Below are positions 54,962-64,000 of a stretch of DNA of 64,000 nt, piece after piece. The stretch's first letter is position 1, and each line of letters starts with the position of its first letter. The position numbers and the translations under genes were made by a program. The notes under the pieces are model-generated. The model worked only from the letters and a program-made list of their open reading frames with translations. It had not been told where the DNA came from and made no database searches. The DNA is from Bremia lactucae (Eukaryota > Oomycota > Peronosporomycetes > Peronosporales > Peronosporaceae). The stretch spans positions 330,618 through 394,617 of the forward strand of contig NW_027152029.1 in assembly GCF_004359215.1 (NCBI RefSeq). Reading direction: 5' to 3'.

Positions 54962-55199
54962 AATACGCGCTCACAGTTGGCTTTCCACGAACGGGTAATG
55001 TGAAGCATTCAGTACAAATAGGTTTAAAAGGGTATACCCTTTATCTTAACTCGCTGTTACCATTTTTCAGTTCTTCACTACTTCAATAAAAAAATTACTG
55101 GTTTCCTCATTTAAGTAAACACACTATAAATTGTGGTCAATGCCATTCCAACCAGGGTCCATCGTATTAAAACAACCTTTTAACTTTTAAACGGCTCAC

Positions 55200-56421
55200 T
55201 TAAGGAGACGTCGATCGCGACATCATCTCCGGAGAAGAATGAGGAGAAGCTGATGGCATTGGCGAGCCTGAGTTGGCCGAGCCTTCATCTTCACTGACTG
55301 AAACTGAAGAATTGTCGACAGAATGCTGCCTTAGATAAGTATTATTGTAGGGCTGTACCTTTGGAGGTGGAGCTGCTGTCGCCAATGGTGTCGGTAAGAA
55401 CGCAGGATCTAGAGCATCCAGATTAAAACTGTCATCTGCATCTAGCATAGGGAGATCGTCAAGAGCCATTTCTAGCTGTTCATCAGACGGCACTACATTC
55501 ATCATGTGAGTAGATACAGGCTGAATCATCTGCACGACTTGTAGCGTAGAATCAGGCGCAGCACGGGCTGTTTTCGCAGCTCCCGCGTCAAGTGCGTAAT
55601 TTCTTGTCGGCAGTGATGACATTGGATCGATGGACATGCCCGCTGTATGTTCCTGCTTGGCCGTTTTTTTTATATAAGTCGACGCGTGAGGATTAGAACG
55701 GGATTGTTTAGAAGCGGCTATTGTAGCATCAGAATACGGTGTAGAGAGATGTGTTCGCTCAGAAGGATTCAAATCCACTGCATTTCGAGACGGAGACGAT
55801 TGTCGCGAGGATAGCTGCACGATGATGGCACCATCCAATGTTATTGAATAAATGTTCAATGTATCGTCCAAAAAGCAATCTAGGCGAATCGACTTACGAC
55901 ACGAACAGGGTACTCAGACAGTAGCTCTAATGGTGCAGCCATATGTTGGCGAACGCTGCGCGTCATGCGGCCTACTTCGCCTGCTCCACGCTTGCGCCCT
56001 GTTATCAAAGAATAGAAAAATCAGTCAGCTATGTAATGCATTTGTCTTCTCATCAATTCTTAATTGTCACCCTTTGACTTTTTAAGGTTGCCCTTTTGCA
56101 ACGCTTCCGTAGGAAACTACATGTGCAGAGCATCAGTGTGAGATCAGTATCCATTCAGCAGCTTGTATGTTGGAGTGCTCGCAGCCGAACCTCCTGGTCT
56201 ATGGAATACAAGCGCAAAAGTCAGTCGTAGAAGTAATCATCGCGCATTGCTGACACATTACCAGGAATCCACTTCAAAATTGTCAGATGCCCTATATTCT
56301 TAGGCTGCTTTGTCCATTTGCGTGTGCGAATCTCCGAGACGGGAGTACGGGGGAGCACTCCGTAGGCTCGCGTGGATGCTTGTGATGACATGAGTGGCAT
56401 AAGAGTTGATAGTTCGATCAC
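55200..56421 (-). CDS. Three-exon gene, weak BCL7-like N-terminal motif
   Basis: Predicted CDS complement(join(55200..55814,55898..55998,56262..56421)), about 291 residues. Splice joins (GTAATG...AACAG and GTAAGT...GTGCAG) keep frame. Exon 1 encodes RTRKWTKQPKNIGHLTILKW followed by IPG, a K-W ... IG ... KW-[VI]-P pattern like the BCL7 N-terminal motif of SWI/SNF subunits but two residues shorter. Exon 2 is basic. Exon 3 is Ser/Pro-rich with an acidic segment (MALDDLPMLDADDSFNLDAL), resembling an activation domain, and ends in a Ser-rich tail. A nuclear regulatory role is inference. Met codons inside exon 1 are alternative starts. Confidence 0.6.
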
Positions 56422-56575
56422 GAGTGAAATATATCGCTGTTATTAACATACAAATAAAAAAAAATATTGTTTTCAAGTATAGTTTATTGATACATTTAAT
56501 TATATACACATACGTAAAAATGTGATACTGGTTTTGTTCGAGTAATGACTTTTTTTGTCTGGCTTCATATGGATG

Positions 56576-57023
56576 TGTAGGCGGACAGGTCTTAATGCGA
56601 CCACGCTCTACTTAAGCACACACCTAAGCATAGCGAGGAAGCGGTAATCCGGCTTCACGTGCGCACTTGTTCACTAGGTAGTATTTTCAAGACTATAATC
56701 GAATCAAACATTAATTCCGATTTTAAACCAATCCTAAAATGCCATCTCTGTAGATAAGCACTAATTTGTATTGCGAGCGTATCTTTCTAGATACCTCGCG
56801 TAACGGATGACGCTAGCCATCATCCCCGCTAATTTGAATGCCCTCAGTGACATCACATACACAGGGGTGGGTCACAATGTAAGCCACACTCAAGTGGTGG
56901 GTCTAATTACTCCACTTATGTAACGGGGCACTGCGACTTGTACTGTTTCAGTACAAGTCCACTTCACACTGCTTCAGTGTATGTGACGGGATTGTAAGAC
57001 ACAGGGCAACTTTTGACCGTTGC
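56576..57023 (-). repeat. E6 3' LTR, family B
   Basis: Colinear with 9624-10149 (TGTAGGCGG...CTTAATGCGACCACG start, CGTAACGGATGACG block), with the middle replaced by a family A LTR fragment. Purine-rich AAAGGGGGAAGATGGG on the minus strand directly follows at about 57026-57041, fitting a polypurine tract. Confidence 0.7.
56919..56979. repeat. Family A LTR fragment inside a B LTR
   Basis: About 60 bp identical to the outer end of the E1 LTR (TGTAACGGGGCACTGCGACT to CACACTGCTTCAG) embedded in a family B LTR. It looks like a gene-conversion or template-switch patch rather than an insertion, because it replaces B sequence between TAATTAC and GACGGG. Confidence 0.65.
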
Positions 57024-57082
57024 CCCATCTTCCCCCTTTAAGAACGAATCTACATTTTGGAATTCGTCAAAGAGGAGCGAGA

Positions 57083-58265
57083 AACAGCGACCTGCTTTAC
57101 ACGCCGGTTAGTTCCCTCAATCACTGTAGCGACCTGTGTTCTCATACACGGCGCCAAACATGCCACCTACAAAGAAGCCAAGCTGGTGGGTCGTCTGCTA
57201 AGACACCCACCCAACCACGCACGAAGCGCACGCGCAGCATTAATACGCCGCCGTCGCTCAGTGCCACAGTTACAACGTCGACAGCTACTGCTGCTGTCGC
57301 GTTAACTGAACTGAATGATCCATCCCACTTTCATAGTGAGAATGTAAATTCGTCGCTCATTGTCGACTACAATGAGTCAGCACCGCTGCCAACACCTCAT
57401 AGTAGGAATGAGTATAGCGAGCTATTGAGGAAGGATGATGGGGCTTTATTGCCCATCAAAACTCCTCTCATTGCTACTAATATGGAGACACCAACGTTTT
57501 ACAATGCTGTCTCGTCGTCTGCGCTGGCTAGCGTAGCGACCAAAAATGAGAGCGCTGCCCATAAAGGCGCAGCTGCTTCTCACTACAACACCTATCGTTT
57601 AGACAATCATTCACAATGGGTCTGACGCAGAAGAGTCTGACCGTAAAGCTTCATCGACAGCACATGAGTGTGTCCAGTCGGTGTCACAAGCCAGTCGTAT
57701 CGAACGGGGCTTTGTGACGGATGGCATACCACTACTCCCTCTCCATCTAAATGGCCTCGTGTAAGCGGGCCAAGAGCGTCGCTCCTAGAGTGCGCTATAC
57801 TAAACCCTCCTAATTATTATGGCGTCTTTAATTTATGGAAGGTTAGGGGAAATCGCTTTGACGAGTTTTCCCGATCCCGGTCGTGTTGCGTTCAAATGAA
57901 ACGCCCGACGAATACGAGGCTAACTTCACGCGCCGCTTTCAATCGCATTACGAAACGATCGCAGCGAATTAATTCGCCCGCTTGCGTGGGAAAGAAATTG
58001 TGGGCTGGACAAATCCCCTGTTTCTTCTTACCGCGCTACTCCTGCTAGTCCATTTGAGACTAGCGGAGGGGCCTCAGCTGGTGCTTCTTTTCATAGACAG
58101 TCACCAAGCCGGGCACATCAATACGTAGGGTATCGATCGGTTCCCAAGAATCGAAACTCTTCAGATATCGCTCCACTTGGCGAAGATTTGATACTCCTGC
58201 CTCACCGAGCGGTGGGCAAGCAACCTTCCAATAAGGAAGCGTTGGTTCCTACCCGCATCCATCAG
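57083..58265 (+). pseudogene. Antisense ORF of family B element E6
   Basis: On the strand opposite to E6 pol, starting inside the 3' LTR. 57190-57625 is open: SSAKTPTQPRTKRTRSINTP, TELNDPSHFHSENVNSSLIV, SELLRKDDGALLPIKTPLIA, SSALASVATKNESAAHKGAA. ATG 57161 (MPPTKKPS) is the likely original start, one base out of frame. Later parts match 15.9-16.6 kb (SDAEE, VQSVSQASRIERG, SGGASAGASFHRQ). Thr/Ser/Pro-rich with no known domain. Position and orientation parallel the family A antisense ORF, though the sequences differ. Confidence 0.5.
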
Positions 58266-58683
58266 TGAAGACGGCGCCCGATAGGAGTGGCGATCTCGCC
58301 CACCTACTCGCGGCTGCATTACCCGCGTCCGTTCAGTCGCAGGCAATTAGCGCTGTTGAACGACGCAATGGGTATCTCGACAGTCAAGTCTTGCGACTGA
58401 CCTCGGACGTTCAGGGTGTCCACTCGAAGGATCGTCAGGGCTGAAACTTCGGCTTGACATCTTAGAGAAATTGGTGCTGAGGGACTCGCATTACGTGCGT
58501 GGTATCCCTCGCTCTCCGATTCCTTATCGTGGTGGAGAAGTCATTCAACTGATAGTTTTTCGCCTCCCCCGTCTCCCTCCCCCCATCGACGCTCGACTCA
58601 CAGTCGGCGTCACCATTGGTCCCTTTCGACGGATGGGGGAATGTGATCTCTTCTAACTTAACATACCATTTCAGACGACCCAC
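58161..58683 (-). pseudogene. Chromodomain and integrase-end linker, E6
   Basis: 58161-58346 reads LMDAGRNQRFLIGRLLAHRS then VRQEYQIFAKWSD, a chromodomain start with the FLIGRLLAHR and KW landmarks, cut by a frame break. 58462-58683 is the linker after integrase (GRLKWYVKLEEITFPHPSKG), parallel to 16590-16800. Confidence 0.65.
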
Positions 58684-58882
58684 GTATAATACGGGGGGGG
58701 GTGCGTCTTTACGTACGAAGGAAGGGGGAGAGCCTATAATTTAGATCTCCACCTCTTCTACCACAGTAAACGGCCCAATGAAACGCGGCAATACCTTAAT
58801 AGTACCTCCAGGTAGTTCAGAATTTGCATTTTTTGGTAGGGTAGCAGTGGTAAATAGTACTTTTTCTCCTACTCTAAAGCGT

Positions 58883-59380
58883 TCACTTTTTGCGACCATT
58901 TCGGTCAGCAAATTTTTCTTGACTATCATGTGCGCTTGCCATCGCGTCACGGACTTTCCGTGTGATGACTAATCGCTCATCCACAAAGCGTTGAGCCTCG
59001 CTCACGCTCTCAGCATCAAACTTGCCTATGATACCGCCGAGAGATCGGTCATAAGGTGTGGTTTTATTGACCACTGCTAAACTGGCAGGGTCACTAGGGC
59101 AAGTTTCTGTCGTTGAGATGATACCCTCGCGGGTCATCGTCATATTGACAAAACTATGTCCCTCTTTCGCACTGAGCGTAGTGAAGGGCCCTCCCCCACT
59201 AAGACTCGGGCTGCGCACAAACGAGACTGGCGTCCGAGGATGGCGCAGTCCGTTAATATAAAACGGTGTCTCAACCGTACTGGCGTGGACACGTTTTCTA
59301 TAGCGAACTCCACGAAGGGCAATTGTTTGCTCCATTCTTTTAATGTCGCTACCATGCGCAATCAATTCGCCACGACCCAA
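58883..59380 (-). pseudogene. Integrase core C-terminal half, E6
   Basis: A 165-residue open stretch: TPFYINGLRHPRTPVSFVRS matches the end of the integrase core (TPFYLNYGRHPRTP type). A long spacer and AQRFVDERLVITRKVRDAMA then DSQEKFADRNGRKK lead into the C-terminal domain continued at 58741-58950 (FRVGEKVLFTTATLPKNANS, KVLPRFIGPFTVVEEV). The first 230 bases of the window repeat part of this. Confidence 0.75.
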
Positions 59381-59686
59381 TTGGCACGTTCCGTTTGACC
59401 ATCGATCTGGAACTGATCTGCTGTCGACATGTGGAGCTTGCTACCTAGCAGCTCAAACGCATGACGCCAAAAATCAGTCGTAAAAGTGTGGATCCCGGTC
59501 CGATACTATGGACTCAGACATCCCGTGTAGTCGGTATACATGATTTAGGAACAATAGAGCTGCCTCCTTGCCTGTAATCGATGTTTTACATGGTGCTATG
59601 CACCATTTTGCTCAGTCTGTCTACAAAGACGAAGAGCCCCGTCCGACCCTTATGATCGGGCGGCATGCCAAACATGAAGTCCAGAC

Positions 59687-60965
59687 TTACTGACTTCCAA
59701 CAGTTGGTAGCGGCTTCAGTGGCGCACTGCTGGACGGTGCAGGCTTAATGCGCTGACACTGTTCGCAAGAGCGAATATAGTTGGCCACCCATCTATATAG
59801 ATGTGGCCACCAAAATTCCTCTGACACTCGTAAGAATGTCTTTTCACGGCCCAGATGCCCATTAGATGGTGCATCATGGAGCTCGTGAAGGATCATCAAC
59901 TTGAGATCTGTGTACGACACATGCAAGTTAAATGTTTTCAAGTAAAGGCACATAGATTCTCAAGGGATCACAGGGTGAAAGCTGATGCCATATCAGGCTA
60001 ACGCTGAAGCCCAAGCGATTTAGCTTAGCCTTTAGGTGCGATGGAAGGGTTACCTTTTTTCCACCAAAGTAATCCAACAGCAGGCGACAATGTCGGCCTG
60101 CTGTGCTTTAGAACACGACACATTTTTTTGGTGTCTTACCTTGAAGTATGGTCTCCGCGATAAAGCGTCAGCCAAGACATTCGTCTTATCCGCCTTTTAT
60201 TCACCTTTAAAATTAAATTCAGAGAAGAATGTGAGCCATCTTACCATTCTAGGCGAGAGGTGCGGTGAGTTTATTGCGGTCCGCAGTGATGCGTCATCCG
60301 TATAAAGCCCCAAATGGCTCTGTGCCCAGTAGGTGCACACGAAACTTGACAATAGCTTACTTTATTAAAAGTAGCTCTTTGTCATGCACGGGGTAATTCA
60401 GTTCCGCGGCTTTTAATAGCCGGGAATGATAAGAGATGACACGGTCAACGCCGTCGTCATTCTTCTGCATGAGCGTGCTGCCAATTGCAGAATTATTTAC
60501 ATCGCAAAGGACGCTAAAGGGCTTATTTACGTCTGGCGATGCCAAGACCGGTGCCTCTATAAGAGATTGCTACACTGATGTGAAAGAAGCTTCTTGATCT
60601 TTCAACCAAACCCATTTTGCGTCCTTTTTAAGGAGGTCAGACAATGGTTAGTTCGACAATGGTTTAGTTCGCTCAGTATTATCACTGCTATACTTGTGTA
60701 AGAAATTAGGAAGCTCGAGGAATGGTGCAAAATCCTTCACATGTCGTGGGATTGGCCATTCCTTTACCGATTTTACCTTGTCCGGGTCTGCTCGTACAGC
60801 ATTTGTACCTACAATGCAGCCCGGCACAGGTATCTCGGGGACCCCTATGACGCACTTTTGCAAGTTGACGTACGAATGGGCGTACTCTAGAGTCTGCAAC
60901 ACGGCGTTTAAATGACGCTTGTGCGACTCGATTGCGCTCAATTTGTCCTCGGCCCTACTATACAC
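59687..60965 (-). pseudogene. RT thumb, RNase H and integrase zinc-binding fragments, E6
   Basis: 60648-60965: RT connection (SRAEDKLSAIESHKRHLNAV, KVKSVKEWPIPRHVKDFAPF). 60357-60545: RNase H (KPFSVLCDVNNSAIGSTLMQ, NYPVHDKELLLIK). 59687-59953: integrase H2C2 (LHELHDAPSNGHLGREKTFL, CEQCQRIKPAPSSS). All are in separate frames. Closely parallel to 685-2000. Confidence 0.75.
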
Positions 60966-61003
60966 GAATACATCGTGAAAGTAATGGGGCCTGTAGGCAG
61001 GGT

Positions 61004-61103
61004 NNNNNNNNNNNNNNNNNNNNNNNNNNNNNNNNNNNNNNNNNNNNNNNNNNNNNNNNNNNNNNNNNNNNNNNNNNNNNNNNNNNNNNNNNNNNNNNNN
61101 NNN
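61004..61103. other. Assembly gap (100 N)
   Basis: Exactly 100 N, a conventional placeholder of unknown true length. The missing DNA should include the RT core, protease, gag and most of the 5' LTR of E6. Confidence 0.98.
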
Positions 61104-61104
61104 G

Positions 61105-61208
61105 TGGAGGGTCTGATTACTTAATTTAAGTAATTTACCATCCCCTTAAGTACACCAAGTTTACTTAACGGAGACTGTGTAGCATTAGGGCAACTTTAGC
61201 CCGTTACA
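61105..61208 (-). repeat. Family B 5' LTR end, E6
   Basis: Matches 10050-10149 (TTACTTAATTTAAGTAATT, CCCCTTAAGTACACCAAG, GGGCAACTTTAGCCCGTTACA) and ends in GCCCGTTACA at 61208. Confidence 0.8.
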
Positions 61209-61400
61209 CATCGGATGGGTCTCGTTATACTGAAGGACTAGGCCCTCAACGTCAAAGACCAGCTGGAAACGAGGCTCCCAGCTGTCATGCGAAGGTGGAT
61301 AATCGCGCCAGCGAGCAAGATAACTCGTTCGCTGCCCCTTCACATCACGGTGGTTTGAATACATGTCACAAGGAAACGTTGGCCACCGTGGAAATCCCAC
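61209..61400 (-). pseudogene. Chromodomain, E4
   Basis: HRDVKGQRTSYLARWRDYPP followed by SHDSWEPRFQLVFDVEGLVL and QYNETHPM: a nearly complete chromodomain C-terminal half with the W and SWE cage positions, in one frame. Confidence 0.8.
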
Positions 61401-61847
61401 AAATGGTTGTGGTGAAGGACGTAAAATTAGATCCGACCCATGTGTCGGATCTAGAGTCGAAGATCGACAAACTCGACCGCTACCTCCATGTATTTGAAAA
61501 GGGTCTTGAACACGAGCGCGTAAGCGTCACTCATTGGAGCAGACGGTGCAGGCTCATTTTATCGAACGGTTAGAAAATCGCTCAAGAGTGCTTACTCCAT
61601 GTTGAAGTACGAACAGAAGTATCACGCTCTTCGTGATGAGCTTTCGTCAGCTCATCGCGGTTTCGAAGATCTTCGGACACGACATGGTAATCTCCAGATT
61701 CAGCATGAGAATCTAATTCGTGACCACAAGAATCTTTTAGAGATTTTGAAAAGGGTGGCCAGATCCGTCCTCGGTAGAAACCGCGTACTGATGGTACGGG
61801 CGGAGCCGACCAACGTAAAACGTAGGATGCATTCGTATCCTACGTAG
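61295..61847 (+). other. Antisense coiled-coil frames, E4
   Basis: The plus strand reads DPTHVSDLESKIDKLDRYLH then VFEKGLEHER. After a frame slip, 61599-61847 reads LKYEQKYHALRDELSSAHRG then FEDLRTRHGNLQIQHENLIR and DHKNLLEILKR. The same antisense frame exists in E2 (43695-43970) and E1 (21038-21175). It overlaps the sense integrase-chromodomain linker. Long heptad-like stretches suggest a coiled coil if expressed. Confidence 0.45.
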
Positions 61848-61976
61848 CAATTCTATTGTGTACACATTGCCTCTGCGATGCAGTACACGATAAGGCCCAA
61901 TGAACTTGGGTAGTAGATTACTGCTACCCAGATTAGTGACTACGCTCTTAATTAACTTTACCGTAGACAGTAGCAC
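61737..61976 (-). pseudogene. Integrase C-terminal domain, E4
   Basis: SSNLLPKFIGPYRVLHRRGN, VYTIELLRRIRMHPTFYVGR and LRPYHQYAVSTEDGSGHPF, ending at a stop. Parallel to E2 43430-43645. Confidence 0.8.
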
Positions 61977-62311
61977 TAGATTAATAATTTAAATGAAAGA
62001 ATATTTGCTCTTCCACCTCTTTCTGCGTTTCGTTTCCGACGGTCCACTGCGTTAGCAATAAAATTCTGTACGAAACGGACTACTGATTCTCCAGCAGAAA
62101 TTTTAGCCGACTCATTTGTTATGTATTTTCCAGTACGCTTTGTGCGCACTGCCATGGGATCTTTCTCATCTTCGATGTCGATTGCTTTGACATCGACATC
62201 ACTCGCGTCGTTTCTAACTTCGACGCGTGATGATCATGAGCCAGAAGTGTTTTGCTCGTGCGAGTCCCCCCCCCTTACACAGGAGGATCCCCCAAATTGG
62301 GTGGGTATGCG

Positions 62312-62881
62312 TTATAGACGCATGCACCGAGTTATTGATGGCGAATTTCGTCCATCGGTAAAAACTCGCGCCAAATTCGGATACGATTCGACGTAACCTC
62401 GAAGTATCTTTTCGAAGCCGTGATTGACTCTGGTACTGCAACAAGATGTAAAATCTTTCTGAATTTGTCTACAAAAACAAGGATTCCATTGTTTTGTGAT
62501 CGTCTTCGGGAAATCCGAAGACGAAGTCCATTTATACGGACTGCCAACATTATCCTGGAAGTGGTAGAGGTTGGAGAGGTGCACGGGATGAAGGGCTAGG
62601 CTTAACCCGCTGACACACCTCGCAACCATGAAAATACTTGCACACGAACTGATACTGGCGGGGTCAGTAAACGTCGCGACTTACTGTGAGATAAAATTCC
62701 TCACGTCCACGATGCTTACTTGCGCAAGCGCAGAACAATTGCGAGTTGAGACAACGACACGTGGAGTGTCGCCGGTAACGGCTGTGTAGTATAGTAAGCC
62801 GTTGCGTGTTGTGTATTGATCGGATGACGATCGATATAAAGCCGGTAAATCTTTAAAATATTTATTCGATAGATTCATCAA
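62312..62881 (-). pseudogene. Integrase zinc-binding and core remnants, E4
   Basis: 62681-62881 is the pre-integrase spacer (DLPALYRSSSDQYTTRNGLL). 62312-62629 gives core pieces in two frames (NNGILVFVDKFRKILHLVAV). A large deletion joins PESITA directly to the end of the core (near 62430), removing most catalytic sequence. Confidence 0.7.
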
Positions 62882-62986
62882 ATGATCTATTATATATATA
62901 TATATTATTAAACGCAGAAGGTCTTTATCTTCTGTGACGGCTTTCTTTATATCATCAAATAAATTAATGACGGAGCACTTGTAATG

Positions 62987-63426
62987 TGTAACGGGGCACT
63001 GCCGACTTGTACTACTTCAGTACAAGTCCGCTTCGCACTGCTTCAATGCGAGTGGTGCCTCACGTCACTTCACGTACACTATTACGTACAGAGGAAGACT
63101 CTCTATAAAACACCTCCTTTAAAGAGGGTTAAAAGTAAACTGTATTGAATATGATAAATTTCTTCTGTTTCTATCTGCTTAATACAAACTTAACTATATA
63201 CTTATACAAAACATTTAATAAAGTCTTATCTGTCTCTCTCTTTGCGCGCGTCCAGCGCTGACTGGACCGCGTAGCAAGTTGATATAATTGCCTGTATCTA
63301 CCCATGGAAAAGCTTTCAGAATATTACTACGTAAAGTAATATCCTCCGAATATTATCTACCTTCTAGATAATATATTAATTAACAACCTTTAAGCGTTAT
63401 TTCATGTAACGATACACCCCGTTACA
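62987..63426 (-). mobile_element. Solo LTR, family A, inside E4 pol
   Basis: A 440-bp LTR (TGTAACGGGG ... CCCCGTTACA) inserted between RNase H and integrase of E4. Flanks TAATG (62982-62986) and AAATG (63427-63431) differ at one base. The uninterrupted site in E1 (AGTAGTGAGTGTTGCAAC near 22705) confirms the insertion point. Similar to the E2 3' LTR. Confidence 0.85.
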
Positions 63427-63431
63427 AAATG

Positions 63432-63994
63432 AATGTTGCAACAGTGGGATTGTTTTCACTGTTGGAGTGTGCAGCCGGCTCGAATTCGGATCGGCGTGAT
63501 AACGCATCAGCGACGACGTTTAGTCGTCCTGGTTTATAATCAATGGACAAATTATACTCCTTGAAAAAGGATAGCCATCTCGCCATTATTTGCGAAATGT
63601 GTGTGCTGTTTATGGCCGTGCGTAATGACGCCTGGTCCGTATATACGATGAACGGTCTATCTCCGAGGAGATAGACTCTAAATTTAGCCAGTGCATGTTT
63701 CATGGAAAGGAGTTCCTTGTCATGCACTGGGTAATTGCGTTCAGCTGGTTGAAGCTTACGCGATTGGTAACAGACGACGCGCTCCGCGCCATCTGTATCG
63801 TATTGCATTAACGCACAGCCGATTGCGAAATCGCTGGCGTCACAGACCACATGGAATGGTCTGTCTTGATCCGCAATCGCCAATATGGGCGATTGCATCA
63901 AGCTTTGCTTGATTCCTTCAAATGAACGCTGACAATCAGCGTTCCATAACCATTTCTCGTCTTTTTTCAAGAGACGAGAGAGATGTACTGTCAT
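63432..63994 (-). pseudogene. RNase H and RT end, E4
   Basis: A roughly 185-residue open frame: RPFHVVCDASDFAIGCALMQ, NYPVHDKELLSMKHALAKFR, FIVYTDQASLRTAINS, QIMARWLSFFKEYNLSIDYK and LNVVADALSRRSEF. It is the best-preserved RNase H in the window and its acidic residues are present. It continues past the right part of the window toward RT (MTVHLSRLLKKDEKW). Confidence 0.85.
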
Positions 63995-64000
63995 CTCTGC

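Larger units (their letters stand above)
56576..61208 (-). mobile_element. Family B element E6
   Basis: Minus-strand gypsy element: 3' LTR 56576-57023, G-rich tract, plus-strand antisense ORF 57.1-58.3 kb, chromodomain, integrase, RNase H and RT C-terminus up to 61003, a 100-N gap, then the outer 104 bp of the 5' LTR at 61105-61208. Gag, protease and most of RT are missing in or near the gap. The flanks GGATG and CATCG do not match as a target duplication. It abuts family A element E4. Confidence 0.75.
61209..64000 (-). mobile_element. Family A element E4, truncated
   Basis: Minus-strand remains of family A: chromodomain, integrase C-terminal domain, integrase core and zinc-binding parts, RNase H and RT end, leaving the window on the right. 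It is interrupted by a solo LTR at 62987-63426. On the left it is cut in the chromodomain by E6. An AT microsatellite lies at about 62889-62906. Confidence 0.85.

Noticed and set aside
1..64000. CRISPR arrays, bacterial operons, secreted RxLR/CRN effectors
   Set aside because: No regularly spaced repeats were seen, the gene structure is eukaryotic with introns, and no frame combines a signal peptide with RxLR or LFLAK-type motifs.

Overview
The window looks like nuclear DNA of an oomycete, probably a downy mildew or a relative of Phytophthora. This is inference from three things: a small gene-dense island with short GT-AG introns (40-110 nt), dense nested Ty3/gypsy chromovirus-type retroelements, and the gene families present. 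About four fifths of the sequence is retroelement. No CRISPR, rRNA, secreted-effector or bacterial features were seen. Layout: 1-10.1 kb is a mosaic of two gypsy families. Family A has a zinc-knuckle gag and TGTAACGGGG-ended LTRs of about 450 bp; family B has a 526-bp LTR. The mosaic includes an inverted piece at 6316-7472. 10.7-13.7 kb holds two convergent host genes (a zinc-ribbon protein and an RPRD/Rtt103-type CID protein) with a tRNA-like remnant between them. 14.3-19.6 kb is nested LTR debris with two clean solo LTRs. 19568-26958 is one complete family A element (E1, minus strand) with 451-bp LTRs identical by eye and a 5-bp target duplication. 27-29.2 kb is unassigned DNA ending in a frameshifted tetraspanin-like pseudogene that is cut by the next element. 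29.2-36.3 kb (E3) and 37751-45787 (E2) are two more family A elements on the plus strand, separated by a different LTR at 36826-37331. 46.3-56.4 kb is a TE-free island of six genes: an SDE2-like protein with added CCCH and SPRY domains, an alpha-helical-repeat protein, a membrane RING-H2 protein, a Ras GTPase with CAAX box, a TTD14-like P-loop NTPase with CYTH-like end, and a three-exon gene with a weak BCL7-like motif. 56.6-61.2 kb is a family B element (E6) with a 100-N assembly gap, and 61.2-64 kb is a decayed family A element (E4) carrying a solo LTR. Exon structures were derived by hand from reading frame, splice sites and family resemblance. The most unusual signal is an extra antisense reading frame lying between the chromodomain and the 3' LTR and reading toward pol. 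It is recognisable in family A copies E1, E2 and E3, and a different but similarly placed frame occurs in family B copies at 57.1-58.3 kb and 15.6-16.6 kb. In family A the antisense frame seems to continue into a coiled-coil segment that overlaps, on the opposite strand, the integrase-chromodomain linker. E1 combines identical LTRs and a perfect target duplication with a broken gag-pol, which suggests mobilisation in trans. No copy in the window has an intact gag-pol.
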